Source: Capsicum annuum
Taxonomy: Eukaryota; Streptophyta; Magnoliopsida; Solanales; Solanaceae
Reading direction: 5' to 3'
DNA: 64,000 nt
Assembly (NCBI RefSeq): GCF_002878395.1
Contig: NC_061120.1
Location: forward strand, 110,999,568-111,063,567
How positions within the stretch are numbered: position 1 is the first letter of the stretch; the number at the start of each line of letters is the position of its first letter. Shown in pieces: positions 13,170 to 23,901 of the stretch. A program made the translations under genes and the position numbers. The notes below the pieces were generated by a model. It did no database searches, was not told the origin of the DNA, and saw only the letters and a list, made by a program, of their open reading frames with translations.

Positions 13170-13174
13170 CTTCA
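13170..13174. repeat. Target-site duplication CTTCA, left copy
   Basis: Matches 22909-22913 exactly, bracketing the chromovirus 13175-22908. Confidence 0.95.
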
Positions 13175-15549
13175 TGACACCCTGAGTTTTGAACCTTTGA
13201 AAATTTTCAGGAATTCTGGTTTCTGGACCTAATATGACTCATAGGTACAAGCCGTATGCTGGGGTATGAATTGTAAGGTCCAATCATATGCTGACCAATA
13301 TTGGTCGGTGGGATAGATTTTGGTTATTGGAATAGATAAAACTTGGTGGTATGAGTTGTATGGTTGGATCTAGATCGTTCGATTTCTTCACTAAACCTTA
13401 GACTTGGTAACTTAAGTTGGATCTGAGTATGAGTGACTCACAAAAATTCGTAAGCCAAGGTACGAATCATACGCAGGAATTGTATGGTGGACAATATTCA
13501 AACTTTCTGTGATTCTATCTTGCCATGGATATGGGTGAAGGGTATGGATCATATATTATAATTATGAATTGGGTAGGATGAGTCGTACACTAGACAGTGT
13601 TGGGTCCAAGGGTTGAGGCTTAGGATACGAGTGATGGGTACCACTCGTATCGAAGGGTATGACTCATCAAGGTCAGTTGTACCCCTATGATGGGACTTTA
13701 TCCAACTTAAGTAGGGGTAATATGGACATTTTCCTACTTACCCTAATAAGGTCCCATGACTTCTAACTCACTCGGGAGGCTATTTACCCTATTATTCTAT
13801 TCATTAACACTTAGAAAATCTTTCTAAACACTTTATAATTCTGTCAAAAGCTTTTGGTGAAGGAAGCCAGGGTTTTAATTAGAGAACTAAATTAGGGATC
13901 TTGTTGGTGGTTTCTCTCTATCTACTTTGTCAATTAAAGCATGTTCTCTTCCCTCATTGTTAGTTCTAATTAAAGGCATGGTTTTATACAATATTTTTAT
14001 GATTTCATTGTTGTATGATTTGGGGTTTTCAACTATGATTTGGAGGTTTTAGTTATAAATGCTTGGTTATGGTTTTTCCATGGTTTAATTATGCTTTTAT
14101 ATGAATTAATGGTCATTTTAGATAATTGGTTGCATGGGAATGGTTTCTTATAATGGATTTTCGTTTTGGAAATACTGTGCCCCCAATGTGTTTCATAAAA
14201 TACCTTCAACGATGTTTTCACTATAATATTGGTTTTTCAATAAAACTTGTGAAGGGTTTAAACTTGGTAATGGAACCCTAAATGATATGAATGGTTTAAA
14301 TGATTTTAAATGGATTGTAAAGGCCTTGGTGGACATGGTTTTGGTCAATTGAAAATCATAAAAGGGTACATGGAATCTCTTAAACCTATATATAGTTAGC
14401 TATGGACAAAACTTGTAAGTATAGTTGGTATGACGATACCACTACTAATGGCCTTAGTTAATAAATGGTTAATGGATTGGTTGGTTTCTTGCTAATGATT
14501 TTAATTAGGTAGTAATGGCGGGGTGTGTAGCAAAGTCGTGGAAGGTGGAGGTCCAAGTGACGTTTGGTCCAAGTGACAGCGTGCATGATTTCACACTTTA
14601 TATTTAGGGGATGTACTAGTCATTCTAGGTTTTCTTCCCTGATCGTGTAGCTTTATGCACTGGGGCTCTTTCAGTAGGGGGAACTGAGCCCATATATCCC
14701 GTGGGTAGTTTAGGATGGCAAAGCTACAGAACCCAGGTAAAGGTTTTAATGGCATACTAAAACTAATTCCCTTTCCCGACATCAATACATATATGTATGG
14801 TTTTTGTGCATATGGATGGTTTTTAATTGGATTTATAAATGACATTATTTTATCCTTATCCAGAGTTCATGCTAGCGTTCACCCGCTAACCTATCTTCGG
14901 GCAGCTGTATACCCATGCTATGTTGGAACCAAAAATTTTACTCCTCCTAGATAGTGATTGACTTGGGGACAGTGGTTGAATTGAAGTTGTGGTCTTCCAT
15001 CTTTCTAAAATGCTCCATTTTATGTTATGGATATTCTTTGACATTTTGATATATTTTTGGATAACAGTTTATGCTATAATTGGGGGCATGTACCAAGAAA
15101 ATATTCTTACTCTTTTAGTTAAAGGCTTTATAGTACTACTATGGGTTAGAAAGGGAGGGATCAGTATTGGTGTTGGCCTTAATATTGGCATTGGTATTGG
15201 GGCTAGCATCATTTAACATAATTTCTCACTGTTCTATTATATTTCATTTTGGGACAAATCATATTATGTTATGGAACTTATTTGGTTTACGGCCCTCGGA
15301 TCGATATTGGTTTGGGTTGATGGTTTGGTTGGTATGGTTTGGTGGACAGGATGACTTGGTAGGGTTGGTCTAGAAATAGACCTATCCCAAAGCCAGTCCT
15401 TGTCTAGTTATGCTGCCTTGCTATATGTTCGGTATTTAACTGACTCAAGGTATGCTAATGGTGGTTGGGTTATGTAACAGAGGATGGTCCTTGGCCCTGG
15501 TTGGACTTAGGATGCCCATTAAAACAAAGCTCCCGGTCGGGTCATGTCC
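13175..15549 (+). repeat. 5' LTR of chromovirus 13175-22908
   Basis: Starts TGACACCCTGAG and ends GGGTCATGTCC (the terminal CA has mutated). Aligns end to end with 20495-22908. It lacks a segment of about 45 bp present in the other LTR around 21885-21930. Open frames near 14715-15373 are also found at the matching place of the other LTR and are not genes. Confidence 0.95.
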
Positions 15550-15550
15550 A

Positions 15551-15564
15551 GTTGGTATCATAGC
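15551..15564 (+). other. Primer-binding site, tRNA-Met type
   Basis: GTTGGTATCATAGC two bases after the 5' LTR, against the usual TGGTATCAGAGC complementary to initiator tRNA-Met. It would prime minus-strand DNA synthesis. Confidence 0.85.
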
Positions 15565-15899
15565 TTTAGGTTTATTATCAACTGGGAGTCTACAAAGTTG
15601 TGTTGAGTAGAGTCTTTTTTAGGACTGTGTAGCGTACCATACTCATAAGAGAGTCTATAAGACATTTAGGAATGTTTCACTTTCTTGGTATTTTATTTTC
15701 AATGTTGGAGTCTAAGTCCTGGAATTCTTATGTAATCCTTGGTTGTTCACTTCTTAGATCATACCTCAATGATCTGGAACACAAGAATACTCTTCAGTAC
15801 CATCTGGGGATAATATTGATGGGGTACGTCCTACGTTTGGAGTTTATCTTCGATCTTAGGGTCCTATCCTTGATAGTTCTAGAGTTTCTTCGATTTCTA

Positions 15900-16900
15900 C
15901 CAGTACTCCCCAGGGTGTGGTGACTAATATAGATTTTAGCCAGTATTTCCATACTATTGCTAAATTAGTTGCTACCAGCCTAAGAGAGATACATTTGATG
16001 GGTTATTTACTAAGGATAACAAGGGTTGGTTAGTTCGTAAAATTGAATCCTCCTACTTTTATTGGTGTGATGGTGGAGAAAGATCCCCAGGGTTTCTTGA
16101 ATGAAATGGAGAAGATATTTAGGGTGATGCAGGACACTTATAAGAAAGGTGTAAACCTTAGAACTTATTAGCTCAAGGATATTATGTACTAATGGTACAT
16201 AGAATGGGATAGTGATAGAGGTAATATGGAGGAGTCATCCTTATGGGATGCCTTTTCTGGTGCTTTTCTGGATTGGTTCTTTCCTCACTAGCCGAGAAAA
16301 GCAAAGATAGAGAAATTTGTGAATCTTAAGCAAGGGAGAATATCAATCAAGGAATATGCCTTGATATTTAACCAGTTGTCAAGGTATGCTCCTGATTTGG
16401 TGGTTGACAAGAGAGCGAGGATAAGAAAGTTTGCTCCTGGTTTAAATCGAGATTTGATCTTGGAAAACAAGATTGTCTAGCAGATTAAAGATATGGATAT
16501 TTCTAGGTTGTCTATTCATATGCAGCAGGCAGGGGATGAGAAGAGAAAATAGGTAGAGTTTAGAGAACGATAGGGTAAGAGGAGCAAGTTTTCAGATCAG
16601 GAAGGTATGGCAAAAAACAAAGTGGGAGAGTTCTGGATCATTCTCTACTGCTAGTGATCCTTACCTAAAGCAGTCGGGTGACAAGTGTTATCAAGGTGGT
16701 GATAATTTTCAAGCATAGCGTGCCCAATCTTAGGCAAGTAGAGGTTAGTTGGTTTCTTCATACCCTCCTTTCTAATTTTATAGTCATCCTTATTAGGGTT
16801 GTTGCGATAAAGCCAGGTATAAATGTTTCAAGTGTGGCTAGGCAGGCTATTATCTCAGGGATTGTATGGTTAATAAGGTTGCTGTGAGAGCAAATAAGGT
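15900..16900 (+). pseudogene. gag pseudogene (capsid and nucleocapsid)
   Basis: Structural polyprotein of the chromovirus. The retrotransposon gag domain is readable from about 16040: KLNPPTFIG, VEKDPQGFLNEMEKIFRVM, then FLDWFFPH, KFVNLKQGRISIKEYALIFN, LSRYAPDLVVDKRARIRKF and GLNRDLI. A CCHC zinc knuckle is at 16824-16865 (CFKCG-stop-AGYYLRDC), with the Gln codon now TAG and the His replaced by Tyr, so zinc binding would be lost. In-frame stops occur throughout. Confidence 0.85.
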
Positions 16901-16994
16901 ACTGGTGGCTTTATCTTCTGCTACTATACCCGGTGGTGTCATGTCTACTTTTGTTACTCCTCTTGGTTCTAGTATTAGCCGAAATAGTTTGTAT

Positions 16995-19900
16995 ACTTTG
17001 GTATTCTGACAGGAATTCGACGCATCACCTGATATTGTTACTGGTACGTTATAACTTTTTTCTCGTGATGTGTATCATCTGTTTGATTTGGGGTCCTTTC
17101 TTTGTTATGTGACCCTATTTGTGGCTGTATGTATTGGTTTTGATCCTAAGGTTATTTGGTATCCTTTTTCTATTTCTACCTCGGTAGGTGACCCAATATT
17201 ACTAAGAGAGTCTATAGGGGATGTGTGGTATCTGTTATGGTAAGCAGACTTTGGTGGATTTGTTTGAACTTAATATGGTGTATTTTGATGTTATTCGGGG
17301 AATGGATTAGTTGCACTCTTGTTACGCGTCCTTAGATTGTCGAACTCATAAGGTTGTCTTTAGATTCCCTAATGAATCGATTATAGAGTGGGAGGGTGGT
17401 TCCCTAGCTCCTGGGAGAGGTTTATTTCTTATCTTAGAACTCGGAGGTTAATCTCTAAATATTATCTTTATCACTTAGTCCAAGTTAAATATTCTAACTT
17501 GGAAGGTCCTTCTTTACAGTTCGTGCCGATGCTAAATGAGTTTCCTGAGGTCTTTCTGGGTAATCTTCCTGGTGTTCCTCTGGATAGGTAAATAGAATTT
17601 GGCATTGATTTGGTTCCAGACACTCATCCAATATCCACTCCTCCTTATTGAATGGCTCCGGCTGAGTTGAAGGAACTTAAGGAGCAACTTAAGGATCTTC
17701 TGGATAAGGGGTTTATTCATCCTAGTGTATCCCCGTGGGTGCACCGATGTTGTTCATGCACAAGATGGATGGTTCCCTTCGTATGTGCATTGACTACAAA
17801 CAGTTGAATAAAGTGACGATCAAGAACAAGTATCCTTTCCTAAGGATAGATGATCTATTTGATTAGTTGCAAGGTGCCAAGTTCTTTTCTAAGATAGATC
17901 TTCGATATGGGTATCATCAGCTAAAGATTAGGGGATGGATATATCTAAGATAACTTTTCATACTCGATATAGGAACTTTGAGTTTTTGTAATGTCATTTG
18001 GTTTGACTAATGCCCCAACGGTATTTATGGATCTGATAAATAGGGTTTTCAGACAGTTCTTGGATCATGCTAATCACCTCCGTGTAGTATTATAGACCTT
18101 AAAGGAACAACAATTGTATGCCAAGTTCTCCAAGTGTGAGTTTTGGTTAAACATCATTACTTTTCTTGGTCATATTATTTCAAGCAAATAGATTATAGTG
18201 GATCTGCAAAAGGTGGCTGTGGTTAAATGTTAGCCTAGACCTATGACTCCAACTGGCATTCAGAATTTCTTGGTCTTGGCTGGGTATTATAGGCGGTTTA
18301 TGGAAGTTTTTTCATTGGTATCTTCTCCTTTGACTAAGATGACTCAGAAGGAGGTTAAGTTTTCTTGGTCGGATACTTGTTAGGGAAGTTTTGAGAAGTT
18401 GAAAAATAAGATGACTTCAGCTCCAATTCTGACCTTTTTGGAAGAAAATGATGGGTTCGTGGTCTATTGTGATGCATCTCAGATAGGTCTTGATTGTGAT
18501 TTAATACAGCATGGGAAGGTGATTGCCTATGCTTCCAGGTAGTTAAAGGTACATAAGAGAAACTATCCAACTCATTATTAGAGCTGTTGGAGGTTGTGTT
18601 TGCCTTAAAAATATGGTGTCATTATTTGTATGGTGTAGACTCAATCTTAGCTTGAGCTTCTCAAGACCTATGATATGAGTCTTCACTATCGCCCTGGTAA
18701 GGCTAACGTGGTTGCTAATGCTCTTAGCAAGTTGTCTATGGGGAGTTTAGCTCATATAGAGAAAGGAAAGCGGGAGTTGGTAAAGGATATTCACCGCTTG
18801 GCTAATCTTGGAGTTCGCCTTTTGAACTTCAAGAATGGAGGTGTAATAGTACAAGAAGTGGTTTGATCATCTTCTGATGCAGAGATCAAAGAAAAGCAAG
18901 TGCTAGATCCTATCTTTATGAAAATCAAGGGTGATGTTGGTGGGAAAAAAGTGATAGTGTTTGAGATCAGTAGTGATAGTACTTTACTGTACCAAGGAAG
19001 GTTGTGTGTTCCTGATGTCGATGGTTTGTGACAAAGGATTTTGGATGAGGCACAAGAGTCACGCTATGTTGTTCATCTCGGTTCCACAAAGATATATCAT
19101 GATCTCAAAGAGATATTGGTGGAATGGTATGAAGATGGATGTGACTGATTTTGTGGCCAAGTGCTTGGTGTGTCAATAAGTTCAAGTTGAGAACATGAGG
19201 CCTGGTGGGTTGTATCAAGAGTTTGTTTGCCTAAATGGAAATGGTAGATAATTAATATGTATTTCGTTACTGGTCTTCCTCGATCTCGGAATCATTATGA
19301 TTCGATTTGGGTCATCGTGGATAAGATAACAAAGTTTGCTCACTTTTTCCAGTGAGAACTACCTTTTCAACGGAGGGTTATGTGAAATATATTCAGGAGA
19401 TTATGAAGCTGCATGGGGTACCTATTTTAACTATTTTGGATTGTGGCATGCAGTGTATGTCTCACTTTTGGTGGCTTTTCCAGAAAAGGTTGGCGACTAA
19501 GCCCAGTTTGGGTACTACTTTTTATCCGTAGATAGATGGACAAGCAGAGAGAACTATTCAGATGTTGAAGGATATGCTTTGAGCTTGTGTGATTAATTAT
19601 GGTGGCAATTAGGCTGAGCATCTACCTATGGTAGAGTTTGCTTACCACAATACCTATCATTATATTATTGGTATGGATCCTTTTGAGGCGTTATATGGTA
19701 GGAGGTGTAGATCTCCTATTTGTTGGTTTGAGCGTGGGAAGGTGGATATGTTTGGTCCCGACTTGGTTTACCAGGCTATGGAGAAGGTGAAGGTGATTTG
19801 GGATAGGCTGAAGGCTTCCTAAAGTCGCCAAAAGTCCTATACAAATATTAGGCTAGATACTTGGATTTTAAGGTTGGGATAAGGTGTTTCTCAAGGTATC

Positions 19901-20290
19901 TTCCATGAAGGGAGTAGTGCTGTTTGGTACGAAGGGAAAGCTCAGTCCCCGGTATGTTGGTCCTTATGAGATTCTACAGAGGGTTGGTAATGTTGCTTAC
20001 GAGTTAGAGTTACATTCTAGATTGAGCTCGATTCATCGATATTTCATGTCTCTATGTTAAGAAAGTGTCTTGGTGATCCTTCTTTAATTGTTCCTTTGGA
20101 GGGGTTGGGTATCTTAGACTTTCTGTCCTATGAAGAGGTCCTAGTTGAGATCTTGGATAGGTGGGTTCTTTGGTTGTAAACCAAGGATGTTGCTTCGGTA
20201 AGGTTATGTGGCAGAACCATAAGGTGGAAGAAGCTATATGGAAAGTAGAGGAGGACATAAAGTCCAAGTATCTGCATCTATTTTCTGCTC
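16995..20290 (+). pseudogene. pol pseudogene: PR-RT-RNaseH-IN-chromodomain
   Basis: Domains in order. Protease about 17010-17330 (ASPDIVTG, then HLFDLGSFLCYVT with the active-site Asp). RT from about 17520 ([35 protein letters not shown] across a frameshift near 17735, [20 protein letters not shown]). RT thumb and RNase H ([38 protein letters not shown]). Integrase zinc finger (STKIYHDLKE... to about 19180) and core (VTGLPRSRNHYDSIWVIVDKITKFAHF, VEFAYHNTYHY, EALYGRRCRSPI). Chromodomain about 20105-20290 (LSYEEVLVEILDRW, TKDVASV, WRNH). Between LDH and NHLRVVL, near 18070, about 20 residues that normally include the catalytic F/Y-x-D-D box are gone. Numerous stops; dead. Confidence 0.9.
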
Positions 20291-20494
20291 TTGGGATTCG
20301 TGCAGAAGGTATGCATCTTTAACACATCTTTATTTTCTGAGTTTGTTAAAGAAAAGATTAATATCTTTACCTCTTTGTTTTCAAAATTTGTTAAAGATTG
20401 GAAATATATTTGATAATGCAAATGTCTCATGTATGTGGTAACCCTTACCTTATCCGTTATTCGGGGATGAATATTCCTACCTAGTGATGGAGAC

Positions 20495-22908
20495 TGAAAC
20501 ACCCTAGGTTTTGACCCTTAGAAAATTTCCTAGAATTCTTATCTCTAGACCCAATACGACTCATGGGTATGAGCCATATGCTGAGGTATGAATGGTAAGG
20601 TTCAGTCGTACACTAACCAGTGTTGGTTGGTGGGATGGATTTTGGTCACAGGAATAGGTACGACTTGGTGGTACGAGTTGTATGGTTGGATACAGATCAT
20701 TTGGTTTCTTTACTCAATCTTATACTTGATAACTAAAGTTGGATCTGAGTACAAGTGGCTCACCAGGAGCCGTAAGCCAGAGTACTAGTCGTATGCTGGA
20801 CTCATATGGTGGATAGTGTTCAAACCTTCTGTGATTCTATCTGGCCAGAGATACGGGTGAAGGGTGTGGATCATATATTATCAATACGACTTGGGAAGGA
20901 TGAGTCGTACACTGGATAGTACTGGGTCTAAGGGTTGAGGCTTAGGATACGAGTGGTGGGTACCACTCGTATCGAAAGGTACGACTCATCAGGGTCAGTC
21001 GTACCCCTATGATGAAATTTTTGGGCAACTTAAGTAGGGGTAATCTGGACATTTATCCACTTACCCTAATAAGGTCCCACAACTTCTAACTCACTTGGGA
21101 GGTTATTTGTCCTATTATTCTATTCATTAACACTTAGAACTTTTCTTAAACACTTTATAATTCTCTCAAAAGCTTTTGGGCAAGGAAGCCAGGGTTTCAA
21201 TTAGAGGACTAAATTGGGGATCTTGTTGGTGGTTACTCTCCATCTACTTTGTCAGTTAAGGCATGTTCTCTTCCCTTATTGTTAGTTCCAATTAAAGGCA
21301 TGGTTTTATACAATATTTTAATGATTTCATTATTGTATGATTTTTGGGTTTTCAACTATGATTTGGGGGTTTTGGTTGTAAATTCTTGGTTATGGTTTTC
21401 CTATGTTTTAATTATGATTTATATGCATTAATGGTGGTTTTGGATAATTGGTTGCATGGGAATGGTTCTTTGGTAATGGATTTTGGTTTTGGAAATACTG
21501 TGCCCCCAATGTGTTTGATAAAACGCCTTTAATAATGTTTTCGCTATAATATTGGTTTTTCAATGGAACTTATGCATAGTTTAAACTTGGTAATGGAACC
21601 CTAAATAATTTGAATTATTTAAACGGTTTTAAATGGATTGTAAAGGCTTTGGTGGACATGGTTTTGGTTAATTAGAAATCATGAAGGGTACATGGTATCC
21701 CTTAAACCTATATATGGTTGTCTATGGACAAAACTTGCAAGTATAGTCAGTATAATGATACCGCTAATAATGGCCTAGGTTAATAAATGGTTAATGGATT
21801 GGTTTGTTTCTTGGTAATGGTTTTAATTGGGCAATAATGGCAGGGTGTGTAGCAAAGTCATTGAAGGTGGAGGTCCCACGAGGACCAAAACTGAAAACTC
21901 ATATTTTCTGAAATGAGGTTTGGTCCAAGTGATGTGGATAATGTCACATTATATTTGGGGGATGTTCTAGTCATCCCTGGTTTTCTTCCCTGGTCGTGCG
22001 TCTTCACGCACTAGGGCCCTTTCAGCAGGGAAGCTGAACTCATATAGCCCGTGGGTGGTTTAGAACGACAAAGATTTACAACCCAGGTAAAGGTTTTAAT
22101 GGCATGCTAAATCCGATTCCCTTTCCCGACCTAGATATATATATATATGTATGGTTTGTGTGCATATGGATGGCTTTTACTTATTTATTAAATGATAATT
22201 TATCTTTATCCTGAGTTCATTGTAGTGTTCACCTACTAACTTGTCTTCGAGTGGTTGTATACCCTCGCTATGTAGGAATCGACTGTTCTACTCCTCCTAC
22301 ATAGTGATTTACTTGGGGACAATTATTGAATTGAAGTGGTGAGCTTCCATCTTTTCGAAGGGCTCCATTTCATGTAATGGATATCCTTAGACATTTTGAT
22401 TTATTTTTGGATAACGGTTTTGGATATGGTTGGGGATATATCCCAACGAGATATTCTTACTCTTTTGGTTAGAGACTTTGTGGTACTGCTATGGGTTGGA
22501 ATGGGCGGTATCGGTATTGGTGTCAGCCTTAATTTGGCATTGGTATTTTGGCTGACATCATTGGACATAATTTCTCATTGTTCCATCGTATTTCATTTTC
22601 GGACTAATCATATTATGTTATGGAACTTATTTGGTTTTGGACTGGTTTATGGCCCTCGGATTGGTCTTGGCTGGGGTTGGTGGTTTGGTTGATACGGTCT
22701 GGTGGGCGGTATGACTTGGTAGAGTTGGACTAGAAATAAACCTATCCCAAAGTTAGTTCTTATCCAATTATGCTACCTTGCTATATGTTCGGTATTTAGC
22801 CGACTCAAGGTATGTTAATGGTGGTTGGGTTGGGTAACAAGGGGTGGTCCCCTGTCCTGGTTGGATTTGGGATGCCCATTACGACAAGGTCCCGGTCGGA
22901 TCGTGTCA
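20495..22908 (+). repeat. 3' LTR of chromovirus 13175-22908
   Basis: Starts TGAAACACCCTAGG and ends GGATCGTGTCA, keeping the canonical TG...CA ends. 2414 bp, aligned with 13175-15549. Confidence 0.95.
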
Positions 22909-22913
22909 CTTCA
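22909..22913. repeat. Target-site duplication CTTCA, right copy
   Basis: Identical to 13170-13174. Confidence 0.95.
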
Positions 22914-22983
22914 AGATAAATCGCTTACCAAAAAAACAAATTTCAGATGGTGCAAATTTGGATATTTCAGATGATTGAGACAT
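22914..22983 (-). pseudogene. GRF zinc-finger gene copy 1, 5' end of exon 1
   Basis: Starts at the ATG at 22983 (minus) and reads MSQSSEISKFAPSEICFFGK up to the chromovirus target site. The frame continues across the target duplication into 13169-13114. It matches the start of the second copy at 53433 (MSQASQISN...) in sequence and position relative to the finger. The first cysteine pair of the finger is degraded (ICFFGK against ICHCRN in copy 2). Confidence 0.7.
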
Positions 22984-23463
22984 TATTGGAGTTCAAATTA
23001 AAAAATATAAAAAATAAAAATTGAGTAAGAAAGGAGAATATAGAGGTTCAAAACCTGAGAACAAATAAGACTCTTTCATATATGAAAATGCTATTGTTAT
23101 CGTTGTAATAAGAAAAATATCTAATGTTACCATTTGAATAAATTTTACCATTGGATTTTCCTTAAAAAATAATAATAGACAAATGGGTTGATGACGAATC
23201 ATAGACAGTAATCAATAACTATTGTATATTATTAAAAAGGGGACTAATTAAATAAATAAAAAATATAAATGGGTATAAATAACTTTATGCACTTTGGTAC
23301 GACTTATTATAAAATATTATAGTCCACATAAACTGGTTTGGGTGATCAAAGATATATTTGAATGGGCACTGGTGATCAAATCCTCGTAAAATGACTAAAA
23401 ATAAGATTAATTAAATAAATAAAAAAGAATGGGTGAAAATCGCTACAAACACTTTAATACAAC
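22984..23463. other. AT-rich stretch, possible upstream region of the GRF gene
   Basis: Lies immediately 5' of the GRF start codon on the minus strand. No coding similarity on either strand and no clear TATA or other promoter element that I would defend. Confidence 0.35.
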
Positions 23464-23901
23464 TGTAACGCCCTAAATCTAGTACCCGAAACGTTACACG
23501 ATGCTCATGACCACAAAGGACCACAAGCTAACCTATGACTGATATCTGTAACTGAGCACTGAATAATATACTATAAATATGCGGAATATAGGCTGTAAGG
23601 CAATAAGGTTCAAAAGTGAACTAATACTGAATATAAAACAATGTCTGTAATAAGGTATAACAATACCCAAAACTGAAATAAACTGTCTGAAACATGCTGT
23701 AGTCTGAAACCCTCTAAACTGTCTGAAAACTGTGGAGTTGATGGGACATGTCCCAGCTAACTCCGAACTACTGAAATAATAAAGTAATAGAGTAATTATA
23801 CTATCCTCGAATGATGAGGACTCACTGTTAGTCTGGATGCTGAACGTTTGATCCACTAAGGATGCCCGGGAGCTCGTGCTTTTAAACTTATGGTATAAAG
23901 C
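23464..23901 (-). mobile_element. Truncated LTR head, same family as the next
   Basis: Starts TGTAACGCCCTAAATCTAG and runs parallel to 23902 onward through matching phrases (GGACCACAAGCTAACCTATG, GAGTTGATGGGACAT, GATGAGGACTCAC). It is cut off where the second copy begins. Orientation is taken from its neighbour, whose polypurine tract is on the minus strand. Confidence 0.75.

Larger units (their letters stand above)
13175..22908 (+). mobile_element. Full-length Ty3/gypsy chromovirus (Tekay/Del type), inactive
   Basis: A complete insertion of 9734 bp with two LTRs (13175-15549 and 20495-22908), a tRNA-Met-type primer site, gag, pol and a chromodomain tail, bracketed by CTTCA. LTR length near 2.4 kb and the C-terminal chromodomain fit the Tekay/Del lineage. 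The two LTRs differ at roughly one base in ten or more by eye, with several indels, so the insertion is old. Stops, frameshifts and loss of the reverse-transcriptase catalytic box rule out autonomous activity. It sits inside exon 1 of the minus-strand GRF gene. Confidence 0.95.

Noticed and set aside
14715..15373. Open frames of 68-79 codons in the 5' LTR, with a matching frame at 22396-22692 in the 3' LTR
   Set aside because: They are parallel only because the LTRs are copies of each other; the frames differ in start, end and stops, and LTRs of this lineage do not code for protein.
23533..23856. 107-codon minus-strand open frame
   Set aside because: Lies in an LTR head whose tandem copy at 23902 does not keep the frame open.
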